From Viscum album (taxonomy: Eukaryota; Streptophyta; Magnoliopsida; Santalales; Viscaceae): a DNA stretch of 64,000 bases. A program made the translations under genes and the position numbers. The stretch spans positions 9,128,001-9,192,000 of the forward strand of contig OY728142.1 of the NCBI GenBank assembly GCA_963277665.1, in the 5' to 3' direction. The stretch's first letter is position 1, and each line of letters starts with the position of its first letter. The notes below the pieces were generated by a model that made no database searches, was not told where the DNA came from, and saw nothing but the letters and a program-made list of their open reading frames with translations. Shown piece by piece: positions 62,580 to 64,000 of this stretch.

Positions 62580-64000
62580 TGTATCACACTGATTTTTTAT
62601 GGACAATTTTTTCAAATGAATATTTTTTTTTCTCTTCCAATTCACTAAGTCAAACATTCATTTCACACTAAACTGACTTGTCATATGTTACATGCAACAA
62701 TGAGTTGGCATACGATACACGCAACAATGATTATATATTTTGGTTAATTTATTATAGAACTATGTTTTGATTATGTTATAAAAACACCAATGAAATATTT
62801 CACCTCATGCAACACTTACTTGGCTTGAGTTACACGTAAGATCGACCTTCCTTGAAAGCATACATTATATACAATACTGAGTTTCAGTAATCCACAAAAT
62901 ATTATTAAAATATCATTAATTATTGGGATATAAACAATACATTATGAATTTTAAAAACCAAATTTTTAATTTTATATGACTTTAACATTCATATTATGAA
63001 TTTTTAGAACACGATATAATAATAAATTCAATTTTTCAGATAACAAAAGTATTTTTCACAATAATTTCAGTTTTTCAACCTTTTGATGGTGCATCAATTT
63101 TAGACCTATTTTTTTTAAACTTTTATACATTGTATTTGAAAATATAAATGTCTTATTTGGAAGTGGGAAATAATAATTTAACATAGTAAATTTTTTCAAC
63201 TTTTATGATAAAATTCATATTTTGATGAATAAAGAAAAATACTGCATTTTAATTTTAAAGTTCATTTTTCGTTTAATTGATTTATATAATTATATTATAT
63301 TTTTAATTAGGTTGAAATTATAAATGTATAATTTTTTTATCATTTAGTCCATTTTTTTCGTTGTAAGTAATATTTCTTTTAAATTGGAAATAAATACATG
63401 ATAATCTTTTGATATGTTTTTGCTTCCTTAGAACCCACCTTTTGGTTTTTGACAACAGTAAATAATTTTAAATTAATTTATAACCATTATATGTTTTGAA
63501 TTATGAAAAATGGATTCCATATTTATAATCAGTGTTTCCAAAATATATTAATAGTTTACTTATATATTATTAGATATTATGAAATGTAACTACGATATTT
63601 TTTATGTACCACAATTAAAGGTAAATCTGCTCAATTAGGATGAATAAAAATATGAGAAAGATAATAAAATTTATATAAAACCTAAAATATCTTATTAGAT
63701 GAATAAAAGTCTACAAATATCACCAATGGTTTCAGAATTGATTAATTAATAATAATTTTTTCCATTAAAATGATGTAATTATAATTAAAATGAAGGAAGG
63801 TGGCAACAAATCAATTTCATATATCTTATTTTTATAATAATATTAATATAGTGTTAAACATGATAAAATATAAAAAATATATAGTATTCATAAAAATAAT
63901 GAAAATATCTAAATTATTGGAATTTATTAATAATTTTTAGAGATTAAATAATTACCATTAATGATGACACAATAGTGATGTAGAAATTATTTTATTGATA
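62580..64000 (+). repeat. 3' LTR of element E, partial
   Basis: TGTATCACAC onwards follows the 5' LTR from 55,628, with frequent changes and small indels, to the window end. The TATA and hairpin parts lie beyond. Confidence 0.82.

Larger units (their letters stand above)
55628..64000 (+). mobile_element. Element E: relative of C with gag relic, cut by the window end
   Basis: 5' LTR 55,628-60,056 (4,429 bp, TGTAACACCCC...ATTACA), PBS at 60,059, internal region to 62,579, then a second LTR start TGTATCACAC at 62,580. The first 1.4 kb of the 3' LTR matches the 5' LTR, for example the pair ACTAAGTCAAACATTC (62,644) and ACTATGTCAAACATTC (55,700). The LTR shares the TATA segment and the GCGTAC hairpin modules with C. 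The preceding GTAAT would be the target duplication, but its partner lies outside the window. The internal region has gag remains but no pol. Confidence 0.87.

Overview
This window looks like intergenic DNA from a large, AT-rich plant nuclear genome. It holds no intact host protein-coding gene and no rRNA gene that I can recognise. Almost everything I can identify is LTR retrotransposon sequence at different stages of decay, nested and overlapping. The plant assignment rests on Ty3/gypsy polyproteins of the chromodomain (Tekay/Del-like) type, primer-binding sites of the initiator-Met type (TGGTATCA...), and LTRs that open TGTAACACCCC or TGTAA.... I cannot name the species.

Layout. (1) 1-7,888: AT-rich DNA without genes; its left 2.4 kb carries faint traces of a minus-strand LTR. 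(2) 7,894-17,977: element A, a structurally complete minus-strand Ty3/gypsy chromovirus. Both LTRs, PBS, PPT, gag, protease, RT, RNase H, integrase and a chromodomain can all be traced, but the frame is broken throughout and several catalytic residues are changed. (3) 17,978-20,808: element D, the integrase end, chromodomain, PPT and LTR of another minus-strand gypsy element. (4) 20,809-26,194 and 37,894-39,262: element C0, an old plus-strand element split by element C. (5) 26,195-37,893: element C, a plus-strand element of the same family as C0, with two 5.0-kb LTRs around a 1.67-kb internal region that has no pol. It is flanked by the 5-bp target duplication TAAAT. (6) 39,263-52,650: element B, a second minus-strand Del-like element with longer LTRs and extra inserted DNA. 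(7) 52,651-55,627: AT-rich DNA without genes. (8) 55,628 to beyond 64,000: element E, a plus-strand relative of C with a 4.4-kb LTR and the relic of a gag gene.

How the parts relate. C, C0 and E form one family with very long LTRs and little or no coding capacity, the architecture called LARD (large retrotransposon derivative). They would have needed enzymes from an autonomous gypsy element; A, B and D show that such elements were present. The most unusual content lies inside the LTRs. C carries three tandem 28-nt hairpins with paired changes between copies. C and E share a repeated module built on GCGTACGTACG followed by a small ACCGT/ACGGT hairpin. C also has ~200-bp tandem modules, and C and C0 share a tRNA-like segment with A and B boxes in the internal region. 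A and B independently carry tandem arrays with dyad symmetry in their own LTRs. All homology statements were made by eye; percent identities and insertion dates need alignment.
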